Positions 39,501-51,500 of a DNA stretch of 64,000 nt are shown piece by piece. The position numbers and the translations under genes were made by a program. Location of the stretch: contig CM048591.1 in NCBI GenBank assembly GCA_026413225.1, forward strand, positions 37,107,803 to 37,171,802, read 5' to 3'. Numbering within the stretch: the first letter of the stretch is position 1; every line of letters begins with the position of its first letter. Origin of the DNA: Otis tarda. Its lineage: Eukaryota > Chordata > Aves > Otidiformes > Otididae. The notes below the pieces were generated by a model. The model worked only from the letters and a program-made list of their open reading frames with translations, ran no database searches and was not told the DNA's origin.

Positions 39501-42500
39501 GAGAATTCTCTTTTTAAAATTGGAGGGGACAGGAAGAGGTAAGAAGAATGAAGACAACAGAGTTGTATTCAATAGGCAGCAAGTGCCTGTCTCTGAGTCA
39601 GTGCTTTAGGTTGGTGAGAGTCCACTTATATTCTGTAAGACTTTGTGTCTGAGTTATATAAGATACTCTAAACTTAGTTTCCTCTCAGAAAAGGTCACTA
39701 TGAGAATAACAGATGTAAATCAGTACTCTTTTTATCTCTTGTAACCACAAAGGGGAAAAAAAAAACAAAGGTGAAATTCATAATCTTTTTAATGGAGAAA
39801 AGCATTTCAGATGGTTAAGCATGTTCCTATGATGCTTCTTCAGGTTTTTAACTGAAACAGAGTTGCGTAAATTGCAGAACCTTCAAAGCTTTGCAGTTAG
39901 TCCTGATTTTAAATGGAATGCACTCAGACTTTATCAAGAGATCTGTGTGTGTACCTTAAATCTACCCATATGTTAGAAAGAAACTGAAATAAGTATATTT
40001 TTTAAATATACTGATACACCACTTTCACTATACACATGTATGGAAAATGTGCGTGACAGGTGATTTAAACAGTTCTTTATGCTACTAGGTTTTGTCAGAC
40101 TTACTGATTACAGAACCTATATAACAGCTAATTTTTTCTCCCAAGTCTGACCCATAGAGCATAGGTTCAGCAAACTTGTACACTTATGACTGTTAACATT
40201 TCTAGTTATTCATGTAGATTACATTCAATAGATTGTCAGATCAACCTCAGTGTAGTGGGAAAAATAATATGTAATTAAAAAAAAAAATCAAAGACAGGGT
40301 TCCAGTTGTAACAGTACAGCATATGTGTAACAAACATAGCAGTGCATATGGTCCCTATACTGGAAGGTTTTGTTTCCACCCCTCCTCGCCTCCCATCTTC
40401 TTGCAAACAAAGGAAAACTTGTTGAAGGTTGGGTTAACTCTAAACTTTCGAAAGCTTTGCATGTAAAAAGTTTTTGAGGCTACCAAGGGCCAGTAGAGTT
40501 TTCTGGCTTGCCTTTTTACATTTCCTATATTGAGGATGAATTCTACAAGATCCCTTCAAATACTTCTTCTGTAAAGTTTTTGCTTGGCAGGACTAGCTAG
40601 CATCTGTAAGAATAAATGTTTGAGAAATATTCAGCAAATAATAAATGCTGATACAGATTGAGTAAAGATGTAAAGAGCAAATTGGTATAAAACTTGAAAT
40701 ACACAGTAGCCTTCCTTTAAATTGCTGTGTGGAGCTTTAAACTGACTTGCTTTTTGTGGAATTTGCAAGGTCAGTAGCTGTTTGATTTGACTTTAAGGCA
40801 TTTTAAATCAAAACTGTCATTAAACATTTATGTTGTTCTTACAGAAACCTGTCAAACTCCATTGACCTCAGGATTATCAGAAAAAAATAGCAGTTTTCCT
40901 TCATCCTAAAATACAAACCTTTTGTTTTGTTTCATGATTTATTCATTAAGTCCTTCGTTCTGTGATGTGATGGACTGTACTGCCCTGTACAGGACCAAGT
41001 TACGTTATTGAGATAAATAACAGTAGATTCAAAGATTCCTGACAGTAGTGCACTGTGTCTGATGCACTGGCAGTAAAAAGAAATGTGAGGGAAGTCTGAG
41101 ATATCATGTGGATTAAGTGCTTTTAAATATTAATTTTATGTAGATCACAAACAAGGTGATGAAGTGAAAAAATGCCACTAGTTACAAAACAGGGGGCAGA
41201 AGGGGTGAAGTTTTACTTCAGTCCCCAGTTATGTTTTGGGTCTTTGCTAAGAGTCAACAACATAAAAAATTGCCGCTCTAATTAGGAACTTTGTTTTCTT
41301 TTGGCATATTTTTGTCAACAAGCAATAATGTAATATTGTGTATAGAACTCTTGCAGATAAGCCATGTACTTATTTTGTTTGCTGTTCATGAATTCAGATA
41401 TGCTAGTTACTTCAAAATGTTGACTCCGAAGGTTTGTTTCATCTTCTTTGCTGAAAAAAAGAAGACACCACTGCCAAGACACCACTCCAAGTCTTCTAGC
41501 CATATTCAAAATCTTCCTTCCCAGTTGCTGAAAAGCATTAGCTTATAAATATGACAAGTTATTCTTAGAAGTTTCTTTTTTACTTAGCAGTGACTCTTCC
41601 CATTTTTAAGTTGGATAGCAGAGGCTTAGAAGAATGGCTAATATCCTAGCCATTTTCTTTTGACAACGGGCTACATACAGTGTCTGTCTTTGGCACACTC
41701 AGGAAGATGCACAAGGGGTAAAAAAAATCTTCGTCTTCAGATAAGAGCTGCTTCTTTAAGCTGTTGTGTATGTGTGCCAATGAGAGATCACCTTCAGAGC
41801 AGTGAGTATCTGCTGTGCTTTTAGTATCTCATGATGACAGCCAGAACTTTTTGGGAATTTTCTGACAAAAGTTTTCAGTATAGTATTATGACTCATGACA
41901 GCAAGTTTCCTAAGCTGAAACTTGCTATGGGAGCATGAGTGCTGAATTTAGTAGGAGTTCTCTGGTCCAGAACGGAATTTCTGGTCAAATCTGAAAAAGA
42001 GACAGAGGCCATGAAGCTGTTTGTGCCAGCTGCCCTATTAAATTATGTATTTTGAAGCTCTGTTCTTCTTGTTGCAATTTTACTAATCCTCAGCATCAAG
42101 CTGATAGTTGTGCTGGATATCTGTGCCCTGTTGAAACTGGTCCACTGTGTCATATGCATATTGTAGTACAAGTAGGTTAAAAGGTATACCTGACACTTGT
42201 GTTCTGAAGTGCAGGTGAATATCTTCATCTGTACAGCCATATTAGCAAGGCCTTTTTGCACAACAACCCGTGTTGAGGAGAAAAGAGAGTTCAGAGCTGC
42301 CAAAGCATACTTAATCCTTTCTCTTTTGTCTTCTCTTTAAGCACTGGATGTATTTTGGGAGTAGGACTTGTTCTTTCACTTATGAGTCACAGTAGCCAAA
42401 CAGAATCACGAGTGCATGTTTCCGCTTCGTTGCGAAAACTCTGCAGATACCTGGACAGCAGCGAAGACCAAAGCAGATGGGTCCAGGAGGTACAACCTAT

Positions 42501-45500
42501 TTTACCACAAATTTGAAATCTTTCTTTTACTTTGCCTCCCCCTAACAACTATGGATTTTTTACTGAAGCTTTTTATCTGTAGTACTGGAATGCTTGGTTT
42601 CTGTTCTTTCTTTGACAATATATGGGTTTGTATTTGCTGAAGTAAACAATAATAATAGAATAACCTGTAATCTTGCACAAACATTAAGAAACTGCCTAGA
42701 AAGATAACAGACATTGTTCTTTAAAGTGCTTCTTTAATTACTTAATCTCAAATTAAATTGTTGGAAGTCGGATCCTGAGTAACTGTGGATGTGGATCTCT
42801 CTTATGTACAGTTGTTTACTGCTCATCTGATCTACTAGAAAGCAGACAGCAAGTTACTCTCAGAGAGAACCTTAATGCTAATACTTCCTTCTTCCTTATG
42901 CCTTCTGTTTCCTTCTTTGAAAGCTACTGTCACTAGCTAATGTGAATCTTGCTTTTGTGAATGCTGCTATGGCCCCATTTGCAGTTCTCCTTGTAACTGT
43001 GTTTTGAAGACTTCAATTGAGCACTGCTAAGCTTGAGCATGCATTTCAGTTTATTTTGCCAAGATATGTCCTGTAAATTTTGACATTGTCTGTAGTCTAT
43101 ATGGTCCATAGTCATGGTCTATAACCTTCTTTAGGTAAAACTTGAGAAGGAAAACTGATTAAATTGGAGGAGTTTACAGCAGTAAACAACACTTGGAATA
43201 AGCAGGTGCTTTGCACAAAAAAAAAGCAATCCTATACCTGATGTATGTAAGCCTGCAGCAGATGAACAGCTGAGTTGCATAATCCTTTGGTTTTTTTAAG
43301 ACAGTTAGCAGAGATTGGTAGTACTATTCTCTTTCCCCTCTTGGTACTGTTCTGAAAGCTCTTTATTAAAGGTCGTCTTTTATGGAGTTTAATTTTCTTG
43401 GCAGTGCATGTATGTTGGAGATCAGCCTTTTGCAGTTTATGGTTCATGCATTAAAGTGACTTAAAGCTATGAAATAAGTTATCTCTCCCCAGAGATCTCA
43501 AAGTGCTTTACTGAGCTTAAACTGGGTTCAGTGCAGCAACTTCTGAGATGAAAGGCAGCAGCTGTTTAACATCATGAAATAGTTTGAGATGGGAAGCAGA
43601 ACTTACCCTTTTAGATTAAAATCTCTGTAAGGAATTGCACAGATAATTACATGAATAAAATTTGGCCAGCACCCTAGGAGGAATAATACTATATTTATAA
43701 GATGCACAAGAGGCTCTTTCAGAGCTGTAAGTGGCTGGAATATAATCCTGAGGTTATATAATCCTCTAATACTTGAGAGGTAACTTTGGCCTGCTGCAGC
43801 AAGAGGTACAATCTGAGCATTACTTGCTCCGAGTCAATTGTTGTCAATCCTGCACAGTAAGTTAGGTACTCTCTACTTCTCTTATAGTCATGTGTTGTTC
43901 TGTTGCTTAGCTTTGGTACAGAGGCGATTAAACAGTTGGCACAGTTGCTGTGCGGAAGGTTGAGACTCCATTTCCTTATTCTCCACGTTTAAGGCTGAAG
44001 AACAGAAAAGCAGTGTTGCTTGTGAGTCCTTCTGCAAGGACATGAGACGAGTGTCACGCACGGTGCATGGGAGACAGTTCTGCTAAATGCTCCTCGTCTG
44101 GCCTTGTGGACCTGCTGGTAGCCCTCATAGGATGACAGCATGCTGTGTATGCTCACATAATAATAATAATAATCAGATACTTGTGTTGAGAACAATAACT
44201 ACATTTGTGTGGAGGATCAGGACTTTGACCCACTTAAAACCAGAAGTACTTCCAGGCTTTAGTTGTATTTGTTTAGTGTTAGCGTCGATGAAGAATCCAT
44301 TGGAGAGGGAATAAACATCTGGAATTATAAATTGAAAATGTCATGGCTTTTTTATCGTGCTGGCATACAGCTGCATGCGCACATTGCTGTGGTTAATTTG
44401 ATCAGACACTGGTTAACAGAATTTTTTTTTTTTTTCAGGTACTTGCCTATTCTGTGGCCTGTTCCTGTGTCTCTGCTTTCAGTGTTGGAATTATAGAAGC
44501 AGCTGAGGCTGAGGACGCCATGAACAAGCTACGGACCTTAGTGGAAAATAATCAGCAGGTCCTAATTCAGTGTTTGGGCTTTGCTTCAGTTTTGTTTTGT
44601 TTATCTATTTAATATTGGATACTGCTTTTCCCAGACTGTAACTTCAAGAAAATTATATTTATCTACTTTCCACATTAACTAACATTGAGCGTGTTCTGCA
44701 TACCGTGCAGTTACCAAGGCTACCACTTGATCTGTTGATGCATTGTCTACACGTGTATAGCAATTGTTAGACACTGAAATAAGAACAGATTTTATGTTTG
44801 ATTGCATTTAGAAGGGAAGTTGGTACTTTTAAGTTCTTCATGTCTTTATCCCTGTGTCCTGCCAATTTTTGTCTCTTTCATAATGTCTTTCTTTAGATTC
44901 TTTTTCTTGGTAGGAAGTACATCTACTGTGCTCTTCCAAATTTTTGCTTTCCCTTAGCCTCCAGACAGAGCATAGTAACCACAGCCACATCTTCCTCCCA
45001 GTGTCTGTTTCTTCCCCAATGTCCCCAGGGTTACTCTCTAAAAATGCCAAAAATAATCTCCATATTTCAGTGTGTGTTCTTTGTTGTTAAATGCTTGCAA
45101 CAAAAAAAAAGGGGGGAAAAATGAAAGAAAGAAAGGGAAACCATTTTGAGTCAAAGCTGCTGCTACACTAATCAACTGTTTGGCATGTTTATCTGGAAAA
45201 CAGGAAGTCAAAACAAACTACCTTTGCTACAACTTTCTATCTTCTTATCAGATAGTCTGCTCTAAAATAAAGGCTCCAGAGCAATCTGTATGCCAAAGAT
45301 CAGTGTTCAATCTCAGAAAATCCTGTCACTTGTTATGAGAACGTACTTGAAATAAGAAAGCATCCAGTATTTTAGACAAAGACATTACTTATAATTACAG
45401 GGAAACAATAAATATTTAAGAAGTGTTTAAATTGTAAGTATTAAAAAGAATACAGAATCCTTTGGAAGATCTGGTTTGTAATGTATCTTTTTCACCTTAC

Positions 45501-48500
45501 AGACCCATGGTTTTGCTTTAGCTCTAGGTGCAATAGTACATGGATTGTCAACTTGTGGTCATGGGAAAGCTGAAGACCTGAGTAACAGATTAATGCCAGC
45601 CTGGATAAAAATAGTGCTTGCAGAGGTAAAGGAGTTTGAATTCATATGTTGTTTTTTTGCTGGGCAGGGCGTAGGGGAGTTGATTTTAAACTAACAGTGG
45701 GTACATAGTTTTCCTTGCTTCTGCAGGAGTGATGCTAAGAAAAGTTAGGACTATCTGCACAAGCTGTTCAATTGATTTTTGGAAGCAGAAATATATATTT
45801 GGACTATTTGTTAAAGGAAAAAAAGACTTCTGCTTGGATGATTTATAGGAAATGCTTATCTCAATGAGATCTTAATTTGGACATCTTTACTAATTTGGAA
45901 CAATACCCAAGGATAAAATGTAGGTTCTTGAATTAAGATGCTTAGTGAAATTAGGTGCTACTTATCAAAGTTAGAATAAAAGAATGGTTATTGTAGTGCC
46001 TCAGTTGTTATAATAATTTTCATTTATCTCATTGTCACAAAAATTGCATATTTGAAATCAAACTCTAAACTTACACATGAAGATTGCAGCTGAAGAGTAA
46101 GTATCAATAAAGAAACTGTTTTGGAGTTGAATTGCCCTTGCATATTTTCTGTAATACAGACTGTGCCAAAAGAAAGTGATTTGTCAGGGAGAAATGCATG
46201 ATGATTTCAAATGGGGAGGAAGCTCCATATAAAACTCTAATTCACCAGGAGAGGGATGAATAATTCAGCATGTTGGAGTCTGACCTGAAAAAGTTGTTGG
46301 GGTGAGAGGTGTACAAGTGATAGTGGTCATAGTTTTTAAGTGGAAAGAAACAAGTATTTTGTCCTACAGTAATGTTTTGTGACCACATTGGCTCACTGAT
46401 CCTGAATTATGCTTGCAGGGTTCTCCAACAATGCAGCGTCTGGCTGCTGTCAGTGGCCTGGTAGCACTGGTGGGCTCTGAAAGAGCCATTATACAGGTGA
46501 GAACGTGCAAGCAAGTGGTACCTTTGTTTCTTCTAGAAATGTGGCTAGAAGGCAAAATGGAATTACATCTTTTGCATCCCTGCAGCAGTGGTTATGTACC
46601 AGCGCATCCCATTTATGCAATAGTGAGTTATGTTGGCTATGAACCAAGTGGGATAGAATTACAATGTGTAAAATAAGGTCTGTTCCATTTTCCTGTCATA
46701 ATGCCCATGTGCAGTGCCATTGGGGAAAAGTTTACAGCTATATACGCTTTCTCTTTCTCCTCCTCTCCCTCACAAAAAGACGTGTGCAAATATAATCTGT
46801 CTTTTCAGCACCTGTTCTCTGTTTTGTTGTTTCCTTTTTTCCCTTCATAATTCACTTTTTTTTTTCCCTCTCCCTTTGGCAGCTGCAGTCTGAGAGCATT
46901 CAGTCCTCCCAGTTTCAAAGTAAGCTGAATGAAGTCATCAGAACCCTTACACAGGTAAGAAGGTAGCCTCTGTTTTCTGCTTTGGGTAACGCACTAGAGT
47001 ACTGTGGCACCTTGCACAAACAGGGCAAACCTGTTTCAAGAAACTACATAATATCTGTGTCCAGCTTGAATGAGGCAACATAGGGAAATTTGTCTAAGTA
47101 GTCGTTCATTGTCTCAACAGATAATCAGTTTTTCGGGGCAGATTGGCCTTCAGACAAATGCAGCAGGACTTTTGGGACGCCTTCATATGTCCTGTTTGTC
47201 TTCTACCCAGAACAGGGCATCCGGTAAGATGCTTTATTGTTGCTTAAAGAACATCCAGAAGTAGCACCTAACTAAAAAGGCGGCAAGGGACACATTAGAC
47301 AGTACAGATTAGGCCTGTATTGCAGCCCTGTTAAATGACGGGCTTTGAATCTGAGACCTCATGGTCCCAGGTGCCAAACCTAAAGGTTGGAACATGAATC
47401 AGTGTGCTGAGTATGATCCCTGCTAATCTGCTTTTACTTGCAGTATCAAAGTAAGATTCTAAGTTGTTGTGGTCATGTCCTGTCAGTACACCGTTAGTTC
47501 TGGTGTTGTTTCAGTATGCATTACTAAAGTATAGGCAGGATTACACCATTGATAATGAAGCCGAAGTTGTTCACTTCGGTGTGATCCAAGTTGAGAACCA
47601 ATAATATGAAGTGTAGGTAAACATCCATATCACAGAAGAAAATATTCTTGGAGTTTTTACTTCTGTATAATCTTGGCACACGTGCATGGATAGTTATGGA
47701 ATGTCTCTTGTACTAAGCTTTTGAAGCTCTCCCTTCTAAAGCCTGACTCGCAGTGGCTGATAGATTTTTAAGGATACATTTTAAGGAAGTTTTTATCCCT
47801 GACTTTTCAATTTGTCAATGAATTTGGTTTTTTTTCAGATCTGGCACCTCTCACCAATACAAATGTTTAGCATGCTTTAAAAGTGGAAAGGCCAATGCAT
47901 CTATCAATAATCTTGTGGACTAAATGCTTTGAGTCACCTGCAGAATTAGTTAGCTCAAACGTAGCTCAGTTTGACCTTTGAAGTTACATGGGAGCTGGAG
48001 GTTATAATTTCATAGAATCATAGAACAGTTAGAGTTGGAAGGGACCTACAAATGTCATCTAGTCCAACCCCCCTGCAAGGAGCAGGGACATCCCCAACTA
48101 GATCAAGTTGCTCAGAGGCTCATCCAGCCTGGCCTTGAACGCTTCCAGGGATGGGGCTTCCACCACCTTTTTGGGCAACCTGTTCCAGTGTTCTACAACC
48201 CTCAGTGTAAACAATTTTTTCCTAATATCCAATCTAAATCTACCTCCCTCTATCTCAAAACCATTACCCCTCATCCTATCACAACAGGCCCTACTGAACA
48301 GCCTCTCCCCGTCTTTCTTGTAGCCCCCCTCGAGGTACTGGAAAACCGCTATAAGGTCTCCCTGGAGCCTCCTCTTCTCCAGGCTGAACAGCCCCAACTC
48401 TCTCAGCCTGTCCTCATAGGAGAGGTGCTCCAGCCCTCTTGTCATTTTCGTGGCCCTCCTGTGGACCTTCTCCAGCTGGTCCATGTCCTTCTTATGCTGG

Positions 48501-51500
48501 GGGCTCCAGAACTGGACACAGTACTCCAGGTGGGGTCTTACCAGGGCAGAGTAGAGGGGGAGAATCACCTCCCTCGACCTGCTGGCCACGCTCCTCTTGA
48601 TGCAGCCCAGGATGTGGTTGGCCTTCTGGGCCATAAGAGCACATTGCCGGCTCATGTTGAGCTTCTCGTCCACCAGCACTCCCAAGTCCTTCTCCTCAGG
48701 GCTGCTCTCGATCCATTCCCCGGCCAGCCTGTATTTGTGCCTGGGATTGCCACAGCCCAGGTGCAGGACCTTGCACTTGGCCTGGATGAACTTCATGAGG
48801 TTGGCACAGGCCCACCTCTCCAGCCTGTCAAGGTCCCTCTGGATGGCATCCCTCCCTTCCAGCGTGTCGATAGCACACGACAGCTTGGTGTTGTGGGCAA
48901 ACTTGCTGAGGGTGCACTCTATCCCACTGTCCATGTCGCTGACAAAGATGTTGAACAGGGCCAGGCCCAATATGGACCCCTGATGGGTGCCACTTGTGAC
49001 CTGTCTCCACTTGGACATCGAGCCATTGACCACCACTCTCTGAGTGTGGCCCTCCAGCCAACTCCTTATTCACCGAGTGGTCCATCCATCAAACCCATGC
49101 CTCTCTAGTTTAGACAGAAGGATGTCATGTGGGACAGTGTCAAAAGCTTTGCACAAGTCCTCCCTTGTCCCTTGTCCACCGATGCTGTCACCCCGACATG
49201 TTTTAGTGTATAAACAGTCTGTTTGTCTTCACAGTTCCTCCAGACTTCAGCTACTTGCCTGCAACCAGCTTTATCAGGGCAGCTATTGACTTTGCCATTG
49301 AAAGTGGAAAGAAAGGTAAGAAAGGATCAAATTTACAGTATCCTTCTGGGAAGTTTGTTATGGCTGTAAAAGGTGACCCTAATAACCCACTTTTGTTTGC
49401 TAAGAGAACTTTGAAAATACTAATTTGAACTTCACTGATATTAGTGGGGATATTTAAACAAAAAAAATTGAATAACACTCTAAGGTAGGATTGTATAGTT
49501 AGAGCTTTAGTTTTCTCCACTGAATTTTTATGACTTTTTAAACTCTCTCTTTCCCTTTCCCTGTATGTCTGTGAGATGATGTATCTTCCCTGTGGGAATG
49601 AAAGTCAAATCACTTCAAGTGATCCATCGTCAGGCAAACTTTTTGCAGCCCCTTGTTTCAGTAATCCTAACTTAAGATTCTCAGATAACTGCGTGGTATT
49701 CAAATGAGTTACTACTGTGTGTGGTAAATGCAAAGGAACCTGAATAAAGTATGTTCTTACATGAGGAGTGCTAGTAAAAGAGAGGTGTCTTGGTGCGCAG
49801 TCTTAAGGAAGATGAAGCTGAGATTATTCATAATGGAATAATAATGGAATATTCCTAAGTGGAGCTAAGTGAGCTCACCACTGTCCTATTAAGCAGACTT
49901 TGCTTTCAGTGGACGTATACATGTCCCTTGCCTTGCCTTCAGGAGGACTTTTGCCAAGTTGATTGCCAGTGTTTAAGTAACACGGTATGTAGCAAAGATT
50001 AACACTTGCCTGACAATTTTTGTAGCCTGCACCTACAGGATGGGAAAGGAGAGCAGTGTTGGACAACTTTGCTGTTCTCCTACTAACAAATGCAAAAATA
50101 CTACCCTACTAGATGAGCAATATCTGCAATTAACTCATAATTTGGTTCAAGGAGAAGGAACCAAAAAGTTTCAATTTATCAGTTGCAAAAAGCCTTTTTT
50201 TGATACAATATTAATGTTAAAAATACAACTGTTGATTACAAACAAGAGAGAGCTAATTCTCAGATACAAAAAGAAGTAACTGTAATTTTACACTGCTTTT
50301 CAATTCTTCACTACAAATTAGACTGCAGTGCAGTGTTCATATTTTTTTTCCTGAGCTACTTAGCCAAATATGTGTGCAAAATTCAGAGTCTGATTGAATC
50401 TTCTGTTGTAGGCCCTGAATTTGTCCCAGCTGAGCTGGTGAAAGTAGCGCTGGCACCCATTGCATTAGTTGGAGAAAGCCATCAGTATCCACCTGCAAAC
50501 TGGGCGTCCATTCTTTCTCCTTTGATGAGGCTAAACTTTGGTAAGATTAATAGTTTCCTATTAAGTCTTTTGTACTTATCATGAGACTTTACTGACACTG
50601 CTTTCACAAAATTTAGAGCCCACTTCAGTGCTTGAAGTTATTGCAGGGATTGAAGTGTTTACTGTGCTTTCAATACCAACTTCTTAATGTTTGCAAGTGT
50701 GTATTTGTGATTGCCATGAGGACACTGTTTTAACTTAAAAGAAGACTAGAGAATATCAGAGCTAAGAAATTTGGAGCGCTATCAGAAGTTCCCTAAACCA
50801 CTGGTGAAATTGGACTGAATTTTTCATTTTAACTATTTACAGTAAGAAGAGCCCATCACAACTCTAATCATAACTAATTGTATCTTATTTTCAGTACCCC
50901 CTAAATGCTGGTCCAGTGCCTGTGTCAGAGGCTGCTTTATCCCAAGTTTGAACTGCTCTGTAGTTCGTCTAGCTGTCACTAGTTTGAAGTACAGTTTCTA
51001 CACTGGGTGACAGAGAAAAGCATGTCCCTTTTTCCATCATTATTCTGTTTTTGTCAGTGCTTCTAAAAGCATTTTTTTCTTCATGCTGAAGGTAGCTTTG
51101 ATCCTGAAGTATTGTCTTGGACAGCTTGTATATTTTTCTACTCAGGGTATCTTCAGTGCCTGTTATGGTCGATATAAGTGACTGAGTTTCAAACTCATTT
51201 CTTTAAAATAAACCAAACAAACTACTGTGCAAAGTTCCATATTCCCTTGTTTGGTTCCACTAAGTTTTGTTTCTCCTGATTTATGTAACTATTATTACTG
51301 GCCATGCAGATGCTTTTACAACTGAGTTAAGCAAGTGTTGTTGTGCTTAAACTGATGTACTGTAGAGCCCAGAATATGGATGGTTGTTCTTATTTCTTTT
51401 GGGTGTTTATTTCACTTGTACAGAATGCTTGTATAAGCACTAGAAATCATTGAACTGTCATATGAGGAACAACTGCGTGCTAGCTAAAGAAAGATTTGGT

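Larger units (their letters stand above)
35806..42341 (+). other. FOCAD: FOCAD intron, 6.5 kb, with GC-rich central part
   Basis: The left part (about 35930-36600) is unusually GC-rich for this gene, with several overlapping open frames and no recognised family; it may be an old repeat. Then come an AT-rich simple stretch (36679-36760), a 16-bp palindrome TTTAACAGCTGTTAAA (37131-37146), a 1.1 kb solo LTR (37848-38972) and a CpG-rich island (39190-39460). From 39600 to 42341 the sequence is plain AT-rich intron, apart from a 10-bp inverted repeat at 41900-41926. Confidence 0.75.
47224..49234 (+). other. FOCAD: FOCAD intron, 2.0 kb, more than half CR1
   Basis: The first ~790 bp is ordinary intron. 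The rest, 48011 to about 49198, is one antisense CR1 copy, leaving only about 36 bp of non-CR1 sequence before the exon 22 acceptor. Confidence 0.85.

Noticed and set aside
39142-39609. 155-codon open frame over the CpG-rich island
   Set aside because: High GC removes stop codons; the peptide is low-complexity Pro/Arg/Gly with no recognised domain. I prefer a regulatory reading.
41900-41926. 10-bp inverted repeat AGCAAGTTTC/GAAACTTGCT
   Set aside because: Short arms, no neighbouring element; likely chance.
48035-49108. 357-codon open frame on the + strand
   Set aside because: It is the reverse strand of the CR1 ORF2 remnant; its product has no independent family resemblance, and CR1 antisense frames are commonly open.
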